Source: Hypomesus transpacificus
Lineage: Eukaryota; Chordata; Actinopteri; Osmeriformes; Osmeridae
Length of the DNA stretch: 64,000 bases
NCBI RefSeq assembly: GCF_021917145.1
Contig: NC_061064.1
Coordinates: 5,472,091-5,536,090, forward strand
Reading direction: 5' to 3'
The position numbers and the translations under genes were made by a program. The notes beneath the pieces are model-generated. The model searched no databases and was not told the DNA's origin. It was given only the letters and a program-made list of their open reading frames with translations. Below, in pieces: positions 1 to 22,425 of this stretch (within the stretch, counting starts at the first letter, position 1; each line of letters starts with the position of its first letter).

Positions 1-6
1 AGGGGA

Positions 7-220
7 GTGGGAGGAAGGAAAGAAGGAAAGAAAGAAGGACAGAAGGAAGGAAGGAAGGAAGGAAGGAAGGAAGGAAGGAAGGAAGGAAGGAAGGAAGGAA
101 GGAAGGAAGGAAGGAAGGAAGGAAGGAAGGATGGAAGGAAGGACGGAAGGAAGGAAGGACGGAAGGAAGGAAAGGAAGGAAGGGAGGGAGGGAGGGAGGG
201 AGGGAGGAAGGAAGGAAGGA
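7..220. repeat. GGAA-type purine microsatellite
   Basis: A nearly pure purine tract of GGAA/GAAG units passes into GGGA units near 180-206. Open frames across it encode only Lys/Glu/Gly/Arg repeats and are not genes. Confidence 0.95.
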
Positions 221-2347
221 ACATTAAAATGGTGGAAGAATTTAGGATCAGCAAGTACTTTCATTGTTTTACAATTACATGGATTGATTTGTATGGAACA
301 GCACCCTAGGATACGTACAAAGAAATCCGCAGAGGCCATGACTTGGCAAAACAGTACCAAAAGTAGCAACGACATGGTTGTCAGATAGGTGTCTGTTGAG
401 ACATCTGAAAATAAATTATAGGAAAATATATTTATATATTTATAAATAAGTATATATAAGTATACTTATAAATATAAGTATATATTTATATACTTATAAA
501 ATATAAGTAATATTCCTGAAAACAGACAACTCTTATTCCTACCTTTATTTAACAAGATCCTGTAATGATTTGCTCGGTCTGTTCAGGTGCGGTATGTTCT
601 CTGGTGGTGTTTTTACTTCATATTTATAGGCTCGGTCATGCATGGTCCGCGTTAGACTGGGATAGGTTAAGGTGGCCCTAAGAACTGAACTTCGGTCAGT
701 TTAGCTTCATTATTTATACAAGTGAGGACTATGGTTTCCTGAAGATGTCTGTTTCTAGATCTGCAGGCAGGCCGAATGACTACTTTACAGGCACAAACGC
801 ACTTAATTCCTGACATACCATGGTAACATTGAGGCTCCGTTGAAGAATGTTTTCTAATTATGTTCAAACACAGGAATATATATTTTTTTAATTATAACAA
901 ATTGTAATGTCTGTAAATTTCCATTTGTCTTGGCTAGTCCTTTTCGAAATTGGGCGGTTCTAGGTTTTTGGGACACTTCAGGAATCTTCATTGACTCCAG
1001 ATGTTTTCACAGTTGCTGTGATAGAGCGCGGCCCTGACAAAAGTGTTTATTTTTGCATCTTGTAATTTAAGGCTAAACTACATTCGCAAGAGATGAACAA
1101 AAAGCGCATTGTTGCGGGCTTGTTAAATGACTCTGGATGAGAGAGTGTGACACAAGGCGAGCTGACGAAAGGCGATGGGAGAGGAAAAGGCAGAGCTTTT
1201 ATTTTCTCTTCAGGAAGTTCAAAACCGCTACGTTTGCAGAGCTGAAATGGACTTGTGGATGGAAGAGAAAAAGTACCTCCGCTCCGTCAACCTTTGAACC
1301 GTCCTTTACTACAAAGTCACAAGACAAAGCTCGTACAGTTTCCCGAATGTCCACTCCCCGGCGCAGCCCAGGCGGTGTTAAAAATCTGATGAACTGATAC
1401 TAGGCCTACATGTGGATTAAACGCTTTGGATACTAGGGGAACAAACAAACCTACTCGAGGCAAGGGGCACAATCTCTGGAAGTGCTCCTGTTTGCATGAG
1501 CTGAAAACGGTGGGTTAGGTATGTATTGCTTTGAGAAATCAAATTAACTAAAATTGGTCAAAATTCGACATTGTTGTACGGATCATTTAATTTCTTGCCT
1601 GATTTTCATCATGATCATCATTACAATGCTGACGGCTTTGCAATATTGATTCCTTTATAATTAAAACATTTCTACTCACAACAAAATATAATATACAAAG
1701 GACCTGGTTAAAGGATACTAATAAAAATGTGGTCACATTTCATGCACACACACACACCCACACACACAGACACAAACCCACCATCACACACACGTACACA
1801 CACAGTCCTCAGATGCACTGGACCCCTTTCCTTGCTCCTAAATTCTAATCTCCAACAATGAATTCCACCAAGAAAAAACTAAAAGGAAATTTGAGTGTGT
1901 GCTATTGATTCATTTTATCTTCAGGAAGAGGAAAGAATAACAAAGGTGTTCAGAAGAGAGAACACAAAAAGGAAAGAGGAGAAAAAGCTACAGCTACAAA
2001 AACAAACAAAAAAACATGTCATCTGTTCATTTCAGTCCAGGGTCAGATTCCAAAGAAGTTAATGGGTGAGCGCATCACGTAAACATTCATCTGAGAATGA
2101 CAGCTTACGCACTCACTCACACATTCACACACCCAAAACTGTCAACCGTTAACTAGAACCCTTTTTATATGAGTCATGTTGTCCTGCGAGGCAGTGATGT
2201 TGATGAGCAATGCGATTCTTATAAACCAGCACAAATGCAAACAGAAATACCACACCACAGCCACCACAGCTTGTAGAAGTAACTAAAATGTCAGATGGTT
2301 TTCCTCCGACCTCCCCCCATCTCTATATCTCCATATCCCTTGCTCCA
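221..2347. other. tpte upstream region, no gene recognised
   Basis: Mostly unique sequence. Positions 420-510 are very AT-rich and partly self-complementary (TATA/AAGTATA motifs). A short (CA)n-like tract lies at 1744-1802. The tpte transcription start and a short first coding exon (roughly 20 residues, judged from the length of zebrafish VSP) may lie here, but I could not identify them. Confidence 0.5.
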
Positions 2348-2367
2348 GAATCGACAATATCGACAAG

Positions 2368-6620
<4,253 letters not shown>

Positions 6621-7180
6621 TGTGGGAAGATGGGAGCGAGGTGGAGGGCGCTTCTCAGACAGCCGTGCATGTCCCCAAACTGCTTTTACTCTCCCTGTTG
6701 ATGTCAAAGCACAGGATAGTGGAGGGAAAAGTGCTCGATGGTTGACAATTTGTTTTGGTCAGTGCTGTTTCGTGTCACGTGATGCCACACTAGATTGAGA
6801 TGCGCTGACGGTCAGTTTGTCCACCTCACAGAACAGCAATATTTCACCTTCCTTCAACCTTTCTTTTTATATTTCAAATGGCTATCTGATATGAGAGGAC
6901 TATGATAGGAAAGTGTAGACTAGCCAATCAGAGACAACAAGGAAGGGAACACACGTTGAATCCCTCAATATGAAGTTGAATTGCACTGTGCCATAGACCA
7001 CTCCTGTTTATTTGCATTACACTTGTACCTGTATTTCTGAAGGGACCATTGAAGATTAAGTGAGCAGGAGTCTTAGTATTGTTGGACTAAATAACTGATT
7101 GCTGTGATGTGAGGATTAGCAGAAATTAATGTTTAACCTCAATGTCATTTTGTTCATTCTTCACTGTACTGTTGAATAAA
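6621..7180 (+). other. tpte 3' UTR with polyadenylation signal
   Basis: Non-coding sequence follows the TAG stop. An AATAAA hexamer at 7175-7180 is the likely polyadenylation signal, giving a 3' UTR of about 0.57 kb. Confidence 0.7.
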
Positions 7181-7209
7181 CCAACAAGGAATTTGTATGG
7201 AACTGTGTT

Positions 7210-7291
7210 TTTTCAATGAAACCGGGCGTTGACGCTCGTGTACGCTCCCACAATGCCCTACACGAGCGTCAACGCCCGGTTTCATTGAAAA
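7210..7291. repeat. Perfect 33-bp inverted repeat with 16-nt loop
   Basis: The left arm 7210-7242 is the exact reverse complement of 7259-7291; the 16-base spacer is 7243-7258. It lies about 30 bp beyond the tpte polyadenylation signal. It could be a foldback or MITE relic, or a transcribed hairpin. No protein is encoded. Confidence 0.95.
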
Positions 7292-7355
7292 TGGATTGGA
7301 AGCCGACGCTCCGCGCCGCTGTAGTGAACACGCACGGTTAGATGTTTCCATGCTC

Positions 7356-7438
7356 CAACACACCTGATTAAAATGAATGGTTGTCATCAAGCTCTGCAGA
7401 AACCTGTTAACAACCACTCATTTGAATCAGGTGTGTTG
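7356..7438. repeat. Imperfect 29-bp inverted repeat
   Basis: The arms 7356-7384 and 7410-7438 are complementary apart from two mismatches, with a 25-base spacer. The arm begins CAACACACCTGATT, a sequence I recall from many copies in fish genomes, so it is probably a MITE-like repeat. Confidence 0.85.
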
Positions 7439-8425
7439 TAATCCTTTATTAAAAGAACTCAGTGACTAAACATTCTTAAACAGGAGAATATAAGTCAATT
7501 TCAGCATTTCTTTATTTACATGATTTTAGACAAATCTTGAAATACTTACAAGTGTGTGACAAACAACTCACAGCATACATTCGTACATCTCTACAATCCT
7601 ACTGTGGTCCAAACAAGCTGTGCCTTGCCTGTTCACCTCACTCATTCTCAAGTCAACCCCTATCGATTGAACCTAAACAAGTCGTGCAGATACTAGACTG
7701 ATGCATTTCTGTGAACCAAAGCGGTTTGGATAAACCAGTAGTTGAATTGTTTGATAAGTCAAAAGATTAGAGTAATTTGTTGATCGAAACCCCTGACCCC
7801 AAAGACTAAGGAGAAGCTTGATACTCGAAACACATACCAGAGGTCTGGAGGCTCTTTCAGCACCCTCTATGGGCCGTTTCAAAAATCAGGAAGACATTCA
7901 GATATAGCACTTTCACTTTCATGTTCATGTCAAACCCCTCACAAGAAAGGCAAAAAAATAAAACATTTGATCAAGGCACCATCACATCGGTCATTTACTC
8001 TGTAAGCAACAAAAATATCCTAACAGCACTTTGATGGTCCCCCTCAGCCCACCACAAGACTTGCTAGCATTTTAGACTTTGGATTTCACACTTTAAAACA
8101 TAACATCCAAGTATTCCAAGGCAATTGGCCCAACATATAACCAGACAGCAGCACAATCTGTCATAAACAACGCAATTTTGGGACGTAACTTCTGTGTAGA
8201 GCTACACGTAGACGCAATGTCTTTCGGATTCCACGATTATTACTCCTTTTTTTAGGATAGCTGAGGCCCTGAGGTTGTTTACTGTATAGCTGAGGCCCTG
8301 TATAGCTGAAACCCACACACACAATACTGAGTCACAATTTAGGTTGATATGGCATTCGCTCGTATTGAACTTGGAAGATGCTGTCCAAGACCAGCCCAGA
8401 CCAGACAGATCCGGTTCGGTCCGGT
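7439..8425 (-). other. smpd1 3' UTR (probable)
   Basis: Non-coding sequence lies beyond the smpd1 stop. Reverse-strand AATAAA hexamers (TTTATT on the plus strand) occur at 7511-7516 and 7445-7450, placing the 3' end about 0.9-1.0 kb past the stop. Confidence 0.5.
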
Positions 8426-11267
8426 CTAGCAGAGGGTCTTCCTGACGGCTCGGACCATGTCCCCCCCAAAGCCGTTCAGGATGTCGCACTGCTCCAGCTC
8501 GTCGTAGCGCCCGCTGCGCAGGAAACACAGGAGGCCCGTCTTGCAGGTCTCCTTGCAGGGCGCAGACACGTGGCCCTTGTGCCTGAGGTACCAGAACCGC
8601 TGGAAGACCCGGTCGTCACTCTGGAAGGTCCGGAGGAGGCCGTCCCAGTCGGAGGGGAACAGGCTGGACACCCCGTAGGCCTCCGAGGCCCGGTACAGCA
8701 GGGTCCACTTGGGGTTGGGGTCTGGGGCCAGGGGGGAGGAGGTAGGGGGGTGGTTGGCGTTGGTGAGGTTCAGGATGTAGGTCTCGTGGTCCAGAACCAT
8801 ACGGGAACTGCCTGGGTAGTTGCCGTCCACGAAGTAGACACGGTAGCCTGGTGACACACACACAAACACACACGGTACCTGTTAGGATGTTTGATGTATT
8901 GCTGTACATGTCCCAAGTATAATTTCTATTTGTCTGAAATAGTGCTCTGAAGACAGATCAATGTCGTCAATTCTTTGTACTTTGATGGTGTCTCGACATG
9001 TGACTGACCGTTGCCGTGACTGATGTGATTAACTTGTGACAAAGAACAGAAAACCGATTGATTGCGTCTGAAGTAACGCGACTTGTGGACGTCTGTTTGA
9101 GATGACGTGCAAGGACGCCAAAGTCCACTGTTGAAGAAGCGCTACACGAGGGTGTATAATGTCTCGCTGAAATCATTGTTCGTTTGAGAGACACACCCAG
9201 AGCCCGATAGCAGGTGTGCCCTCCTCGTCTGCAAACATCAAAGAGTCCCCGACAAAATTGCACTTGCCGTTTGATCCTTAGCACTTACTTCGTGCATCAG
9301 TTCAAATAGCATGCTGTGGCTGAAACTCGACGGAGGGTGGCCCGTGGCGAGCATTGGAGATGGGGCGTGTCCTCACCTGGGTTGAGGTTGATGTAGGTGG
9401 TGACGCTGGGGGCGATGAAGGCCACACCCACCGCGCGGGTCATGGTGGCCTTGTCGTAAAACATCTGGAACTCATCCAGGTGCGTGTGACCGAAGAACTG
9501 CCCCGTGATGGTACTCTCGTACCTGGTGGAACCCCCAGACAACGCCAAACACTGTTCAAGTCACTGTCTCACACGCACACTCATTTCATGCACCAATTTG
9601 ATCGCCCAGCTATAAACTCAACAAATACAACAACATGATAGTCGGGTGCCTAGGCTACACATCACATGCTACTTGAAATCATTAACCTTTCAGTCAACCT
9701 CTGGTTATTGACTTTCCGTAAGCCCAGCCCATCATGTAAACCCATCTGTAAGGACTGAGAGTAGACTACATCTCTACACAGTAAAAAATAAAACTCAAAT
9801 GGGAAATTTGTGGGGAAGTAAAACTACCGTTTTGGGATTTGATGCCAACGTTTAAGCTGATTAGTGTTTTTTTTGCCAAAATACTTCTGGTCAACTGAAA
9901 AAGGATATTTTACCAGAAATCTATTTGGTACACTTTTACCATCTATCCACCATACAAATTGTATTTGTTTGGGGGTAAGACCATACACACACACCAACAG
10001 TAAAACCATTTCAGTAAGCACCTCAAAAGCTTGTTGGCAGAAATATTGTGCTAAATACACTGAATAACTTGTTAGCTTATCCATTCAACCATTTATCTAT
10101 CCACGTTAGCTTAAAGTTGCATTAAATACAGAACTAAGAACTCATGGATGTCATTTAGTGGATGAACAGAATGAACTATGGAATGAACCGTTGTGAAAAG
10201 TGTGGCCACAGCACGGTCATTGACCTGTGAGTGGGATACTGGGAAGTAGCTAGCATAAAGTCAGAAATGCTGACACAGAGACACAGACCTGTTCATGATA
10301 TGATAGTAGTTCCAGCTCCAGCTACTCAGACAGAGCCCAGGAGGGATGTGTCCAATGATGTGGACCTGAGAGACAGACGGAGAGAAAGTCAGACAGCTGT
10401 AGGACCTGGATCGAGGGGGGTTATCTGAAAACCAGCCATGTAGGCTGGTTCACACTATTCAGCACCAACCCTCTTTAACGACGACTCAGTTTACTACTAG
10501 TTGACGTTTCTTACCCCCTTCCCCACACCCAAACAAAATATCCTTAAACATGTCATCCCCTTATTTTCCAGTTCCTCATTCCTTCACACCACCCTTCCTC
10601 CATCACCTTCTCTCCCTTCTCCTCGCTGGTCTGCAGGACGTGGACCAGCCACTGGAGCTGGTTGGCTGGGTCCGTGGAGTTCACCATCAGCCAGTAGTTC
10701 TCCCTGGCGCAGAAGTTCATGTTGAGGGACACCACGCGAAGTCCAGGTTGGACCTCCACCGTGTAGAAACCTCCATGCCTGAGAGCGAGAGAGAGCGAGA
10801 GTCCAAGCCTCAGTGATACTAATAAATTTTTGCCAAAATATTTTTCCAATCTGGGGGTCAACTGTGGCATGGCTAGCCTAGCAAGGGGTTCATCATTTCT
10901 CCGAACTAGCACAAATAGCTTTGCGGCTAGCGTTCCCACAAGCAAACAAGGAAGTTCCACCACAAATCTTTTTCACTTTGAATCAAGACTTCCTGATTCA
11001 GAGGAGAGTTCGGTACCTGAGGGTCTTTAGTGCCGGCTCGGGTAGCCACGGCGCCCACTCTTCTGCCATGGTGTCATAGAGCCAGCGGGAGGAGCGGTTG
11101 CCGTGGACGAAGGGCGGGGGGAAGCTATTGACCGGGGTGCTCTCGTGGTTCCCCACTGCGGGGTACACCTTCACGTGGGGACCCAGGTGTCTGGAAAGGG
11201 AGGTAGAAAAGGGGGAGGGAGAATTAGAGAGGTCAGGTCAGTCACAACCTTTCTAATTCTCCCTCCC

Positions 11268-11305
<38 letters not shown>

Positions 11306-13257
11306 TGAGACCCAAACGAGCCAATCAATCTCATACTTGTGTATGAGCCTGGAGATAACCGACAGCTCAGAGAGCTGCTGTTTCCTCGTCTGGGACCAGA
11401 CGTTGTGAGCCGGGATGTCGCCAGTCCAGTACACCCAGTCCCAGGGCCCCGTTCTGGCAACATTCTCCAGAAGGTTCTCCACAGTACGCAGTGGCAGGTC
11501 ACACTTGCTGTAGGTACCCCAGTAGCCCGCCTCCCGCTGACGCCAGCTGGGTGAGCCAGAATCGTTACGGCAACACAGGGGGTCCTTACAGTCAGCACTG
11601 CTCCCTTCTGCATACGCCTGATATAAAATGAAACAAGAAGAAAGATGTTTACAGCGAGAGCACTGTGTCTGGCTGTACCCTTGAGTTACAGTTATCCAGT
11701 TACATTTCTATTACACCCTGGCCATCAAAGACACAACTACAACTACTGTAACAGGTCAGGTGGAATCCAAATAAACACACTTTTACCTGTGGGACTTTTA
11801 ACTGTACAACTACCTTAGTCTACACAGCTAGAACAAATAGTATTGTGAGGGTTATTCAACATGAACAGTGCTACTCCGCTGCACACACACCAACTCACCT
11901 GGTCCCAATGGATGTCTGTGATGAAGAGTACCCTGTTTTGAGGGGACCTTGGCTTGGGGGGGCTGGGAGGGACGACCGGGGGCTTGGGGACCTGGGGCAG
12001 GGTGATGTTCCAGGGCGCGTACAGGTCAAAGCGGCCGCAGGAGGAGCCCACCAGCAGGGCGCAGGCCTCGGAGGGCCATAGCAGCGAGCGCTGCAGTGCC
12101 CGGATGAAGTCGTCCCTGAACAGCTCGGTGATCTCGCGGCAGACGCGCTTGTCGGCCAGGTGGAGACGCATGCAAGCCTCGCCCATCGCGTACGCCACTC
12201 GCTCCATGTTGTTGTCACTCTGGGGGGGGGGGGGGGGGGGGGGGGAGGGGCGAGGGGGCATGAGAAACTTCATCTTGTGGAAGTAGCCAACTCTTAGCAT
12301 TATTAGTTGTAGGTTAAGTGTGAGGAAAATGAATCAGCCAATACAAATGCTCTTTTATGACTCAAAGTGGTCATGCACAGTCTATAGAATAGCCGACGTT
12401 TAGCGCATCAGATACTTGAAAGATACAGAATGACATTTCTCAATAATATACATTTACATTTATACATTTAGCAGACGCTTTTATCCAAAGCGACTTCCAA
12501 GAGAGAGCTTTACAAAAGAGCATAGGTCACTGATCATAACAACGAGGTAGTCCCAAACATTGCAAGCAGCCAAAACATGAAGCATACATTGTGAAAAAAC
12601 TAAACAAGTGGCAAAAGGGAAGACCCATAAGAGCATGCAGTTATACAAGTTACTAATTAAAACAACATGAATCACAAAAAGTACAGGACTGTACCTGTAG
12701 AAGAACAATCAACAGTAAAATATTTTACAGCGAGTACAAGATTTAACTTCGTTATAACTAACCTACAAGAGCAACAAGTCAATCAATAAGAGTCATTATG
12801 ATCCTGGAGGAAACATCAGGTCCAGCCAAGCATTCCTAAGTGCCGTTGTACTCTTATAATTGTATATTACAATCTTGTAACATACAGATTGCTAGGGAAC
12901 ACAGCACAACTTTAAAAGCTGCCGAAGTTTCACTGTCTTTATTGCAGTATAAACATTGTTCCTGATATCAATAATGTGTGGTTGGATATCAACTCGCTGT
13001 TGGTGAGGTTAGTTGTTTACATTACTGAATTCACAAAAAAATCTTACCAGTAAAGCTATATCCAGTATAGTGAACAGGGTTTTGCATATTGGACAGGTGA
13101 GATTCCGCCAGTTGAACCCGACCCTAAGTCTATCGATCTCGTCCATAAACGTCAGGTTCGGCTCATCAAGAACGGGATGAGACGAACCGTACGGCGGCGA
13201 CACCATCAAAACAAAACATATCAACCCAAGAGTCACCGAGAGGGATGCAACCCTCAT
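8426..13257 (-). CDS. smpd1: Acid sphingomyelinase (sphingomyelin phosphodiesterase 1), 8 exons
   Basis: This lysosomal or secreted zinc hydrolase cleaves sphingomyelin to ceramide and phosphocholine. Exons in transcript order: 13048-13257, 11899-12219, 11337-11617, 11017-11190, 10607-10778, 10289-10365, 9377-9522 and 8426-8847. Phases match throughout and give 600 aa (human about 630). A hydrophobic signal peptide starts at Met1. A saposin-B domain starts near [11 protein letters not shown] in exon 1 and continues into exon 2, followed by a Pro-rich linker. The metallophosphatase ligands are all visible: Asp172 and His174 (DIHWDQ), Asp244 (TGDIPAH), Asn285 (GNHE), His392 (GHIPPG), and His424 and His426 (FFGHTH). 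Their offset from the human ligands is a constant 33-34 residues. A Cys-rich C-terminus ends KTLC. The frame is intact. Orientation is convergent with tpte. Confidence 0.97.
11271..11307 (+). repeat. (TG)n microsatellite in smpd1 intron
   Basis: A TG dinucleotide tract lies between smpd1 exons 3 and 4, close to the exon 3 donor. Confidence 0.9.
12222..12245 (+). repeat. Poly-G tract abutting smpd1 exon 2
   Basis: A run of about 24 G on the plus strand is the pyrimidine tract of the smpd1 exon 2 acceptor on the coding strand. Confidence 0.9.
12451..12800 (-). mobile_element. Retroposon-like repeat in smpd1 intron 1
   Basis: On the minus strand, 12451-12510 reads as the common fish retroposon tail (AAGCGTCTGCTAAATG followed by ATAAATGTAAATG). 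The AT-rich sequence to about 12800 is probably the rest of the element, but that boundary is uncertain. Confidence 0.55.
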
Positions 13258-14256
13258 TGTTCAGAGCTAATTGAAAACGATCTTTAAAACGGTTTAAGTA
13301 GCCGAAAAAAAACAGACTTAGGGAAACCTGGCTTACAGTCGACTATATCAAGCTAGTAGCCATAACACTTCCTTAGGAAACCAACCGCTGTCAACAAACA
13401 GGAAATGTGCTCTGCTGCCAAATTAGCTGTGACAAAAACAAGCTTCCTTTTTCAGTCTCTGGACTAGAAACGAACTATAAATGTCCGTACGTAATAGAAG
13501 TTCACATAAATAAAGGTCAGTGAAACCTTCAGCAACGGTCTGATCGGTGTCACTTTGTTGTCCTTACTCCTCAAGTTATCGCACCACAAAATATCAGCTG
13601 ACTGGTCATGTGATCGAGCACCAGCGGCTGCTGTGTTTATAACAAATGTGCTGACTAATTTAGTGATTGACAGATCAGTCAGGTTAAGTAAGGCAATGTA
13701 TTGTTAAATTGATCTTTTGGGTTTCCATTTAAAAGAATCATGTATTATTTTTGCGTATCGCATGACTGTGTCAACATTGCGCAATGGCTAATTTCGTTAC
13801 ATACCTTGCTCAAAATAATCAATGACAACATAAAAAGTCATTCAATAGGCAAAAAACGCTTGAGGCGTAATGGACAAAATGACACAAAATTAGACATTAA
13901 AGCATCAAGTTTATTGATATGCATAGATGTTGAAACATGTTACAATACAATGCTTTTGTGTACATATATTTAAATCGATTTCATGTGCACGTGTCTCTCT
14001 AAGCAATATGCAGTAACTCAGTACAGGAATGAGGACTTTTCTGCAGCCACAGTGAACTATTAAAAGCTCTATGCAGCTAGAGCATCATAACCTTTGGTTG
14101 ACACCACTTTGGCCCAACTTTAAAAAAAACATGAGTAGATACTAGCTTAAGTCAGTGGAAAGATAGATAGATGGACGGTTGAAGTGAAAGGCAGCATTAT
14201 AAATACACAGGGACACACAAGTGGTGCTGATGGGAACAGCTGGAGGACCAGCCGGA
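13258..14256. other. smpd1-ilk intergenic region
   Basis: Contains the smpd1 5' flank. A GATA-type tetranucleotide trace lies near 14160. No other gene or element was recognised before the hAT insertion. Confidence 0.5.
13600..13616. promoter_or_regulatory. E-box / CLEAR-like site upstream of smpd1
   Basis: GGTCATGTGATC resembles a degenerate TFEB-type E-box, about 350 bp upstream of the smpd1 start codon. TFEB control is known for lysosomal genes. A single degenerate site is weak evidence. Confidence 0.2.
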
Positions 14257-14968
14257 CAGGGATGGATTAACCAACGGTCCTACCGGGCCCAGGCCCATGA
14301 GCCCAGGGGGCCCATAACCCAGAGCCTCTGCGTATCGTCACTGGTATTAACTTGATGTACTAGGGTGATGATATGCGCCGTAGCCGGTATATGCTAGGCT
14401 TAAGTCATTAATGTCTTTAACAGTGCCCCAAAAGTCCTACTGATTAAAACAAAAAATAGCCTAAACATTCACTTTGAAGTTGTCACAAGAAACCTTTATG
14501 ATACCTTTCAAGTGAGTGTTTATCCCCTCAGTTTATCTATAGGACTTCAGAGGGGCTGAGTACTCCATGCAATATGGGCCCTTCAACTTTGTAGGGAGAA
14601 ATCCAAAAAGCAAGTGCAAAACAATGGCATTAGAGCTGTGTAAGCACCCCCAACACACTATTTATTGAAGATACAATATTGTTAAGCCTATGATGGTAAT
14701 TTTTCAAGAAAGAGAGAGGGTTGTGTGGGCTACAAACGTACACTCTAGTCTATGGTTACAACTATCAAATATTTTTGTAATATAAACGTTGTTTATTTTG
14801 TTGATTACTCAAGCACTTTGCGTTTTTAAACAACAATATCAATATTATTCCTGACAAAAAAAAGAAATTGTTTTGCCAAGAGAAATGTTTGTTTGTTTTT
14901 TGGCGGTGAGGGGGGGGGCCCTTGACACATCCAGGCCCAGGGGCCCATGGTTTCTTAATCCGTCCATG
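14257..14968. mobile_element. Non-autonomous hAT-like DNA transposon (712 bp)
   Basis: The termini are inverted repeats: CAGGGATGGATTAA at 14257-14270 and TTAATCCGTCCATG at 14955-14968, with 12 of 14 positions matching when inverted. GGGCCCAGGCCC-type sequence follows internally at both ends. The flanks carry an identical 8-bp duplication, CAGCCGGA, at 14249-14256 and 14969-14976. An 8-bp target duplication with a CAG-type terminus is characteristic of the hAT superfamily. No transposase frame is present, so it would depend on an enzyme supplied in trans. Confidence 0.85.
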
Positions 14969-15027
14969 CAGCCGGAGCGAGGCGCTGGGAAGCGGAGAGG
15001 GAGGGCGGTGGCTTTGGGACGGGCCCC

Positions 15028-21040
<6,013 letters not shown>

Positions 21041-21608
21041 TTTTCTCTCCTCTACCCGGTCTCCTTCTTCCTCCTCCCCCCTCTCTACTCCTCCTGACAC
21101 GTTTCTCTGGGCTGTGGGAGGCTGTGACAGTTGGGGTCGGCGGTCGTGCGGCAACTAAGTGTAGGGGTGAAGGGAGCAACTGTTCAGTCGCTCTACTATA
21201 TTCTGGAAGTGGAAAGGGGTGGATGAGTGATTGAGACAGTCAACGCTGCCTACACTTCCCAAAACGGACATAAATGATGTGTGTGTCCTTAATAAACGTG
21301 TTGCAGACAAATCACATAATTATTTAGGGGTATACACAAAAGCAGCATTTGAGAGACGATGGCTATTTATTTCACGGAGCAAAGTCAACGCCATGCAAAA
21401 AAGAAAATCATTTAAATTATAGCCTAGTTTTTGAACCACGTAAAAAGTTTCTCGACAAATTCAAACTTCTCGGTTTAAATCAATTTTTTTCCACCGTGCG
21501 TGCAGTTCGTCTTTCGCTACTTCTCTGTATACTTAACTGTCTGACATAGAACAACAGATGTAAAAAACACACAATTGGACGGTATGATCATTGGTCTTGC
21601 GGTCTTAC

Positions 21609-21750
21609 CTGCTCGATGCAAGAAAGCGGCTCCCGTTAAGTCCCTTTTCATTTGGTACAGTTTGTTGTGCCCGCTCCCAGTGCCCACGCCCCACTCATCA
21701 TCTTTGCTTGATGTAATTCTGTCACGATGAGTATTGTTGGACATTTGCCC
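21609..21750 (-). other. Candidate ilk non-coding first exon with upstream ORF
   Basis: A donor of the form CAG|gtaaga lies at 21608-21609. Spliced to 21154, its open frame (containing DDEWGVGTG and KLYQMKRDLTG) would run past the ilk ATG in a different frame and stop just after it, acting as an overlapping upstream ORF. This is inferred from splice-site matches only. The frame could instead belong to an unrecognised small gene. Confidence 0.3.
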
Positions 21751-22425
21751 CCTCTTGTGGAACGAAAGAGTCCCTACTTCGCCTCAGACACTGAAATTAG
21801 ACCTGTTCATATATCTAGCTACAAATAGCATTTTCATTGCCTTTTTCACAAGCATGGCTTCACATTTGCCCACATATACCAATTTAAAACTGAATCCCTG
21901 ATTGATGTAAACGCTCATGGGATTATACGACACCCTTATTTAAGTGTTCACTAAATACATTCAGCCTCTTGCACCAGACCAATGCCTTGATGTATTCAGT
22001 AGCCAGCATTCTTGTGTCAACAGGAATATCTAGTAGGTAAAGTTTGACTGTACCATGAACAAGATGAATGTCTTGGCTCTGTTTTAACTTGAACACAAGG
22101 ACCGCTGTTAAGACTGCACTCATTCCTAAAGGACTGAAACACACATGAAAACCAGACAGGAATTCCACAGAATAATATTTTATTCTTATTTGAGAAAAAA
22201 AAACTTCTGGTCATCCAACACAGTAGATGGCTATACTATGTACAGTAACATGGCATAGACATGAACATGGTATTTGTCATCTCCTCATTATAGTCATTAA
22301 TGGACAGTTGCTCCATCTTAAAAAAGGTTATAAGTTGGGGTAACAGCTGAAACATATTGACCAGGCCTGATACCCCTTCTTTAACCAGCCCCACGCTTAC
22401 TTACCATACTAATCTGCTCATTCAC
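21751..22425. other. timm10b 3' UTR and ilk upstream spacer
   Basis: The probable timm10b 3' UTR ends near the reverse-strand polyadenylation hexamer at 22179-22184. No other feature was recognised. Confidence 0.5.

Noticed and set aside
8378-8854. 158-codon plus-strand frame
   Set aside because: Antisense of the last smpd1 exon.
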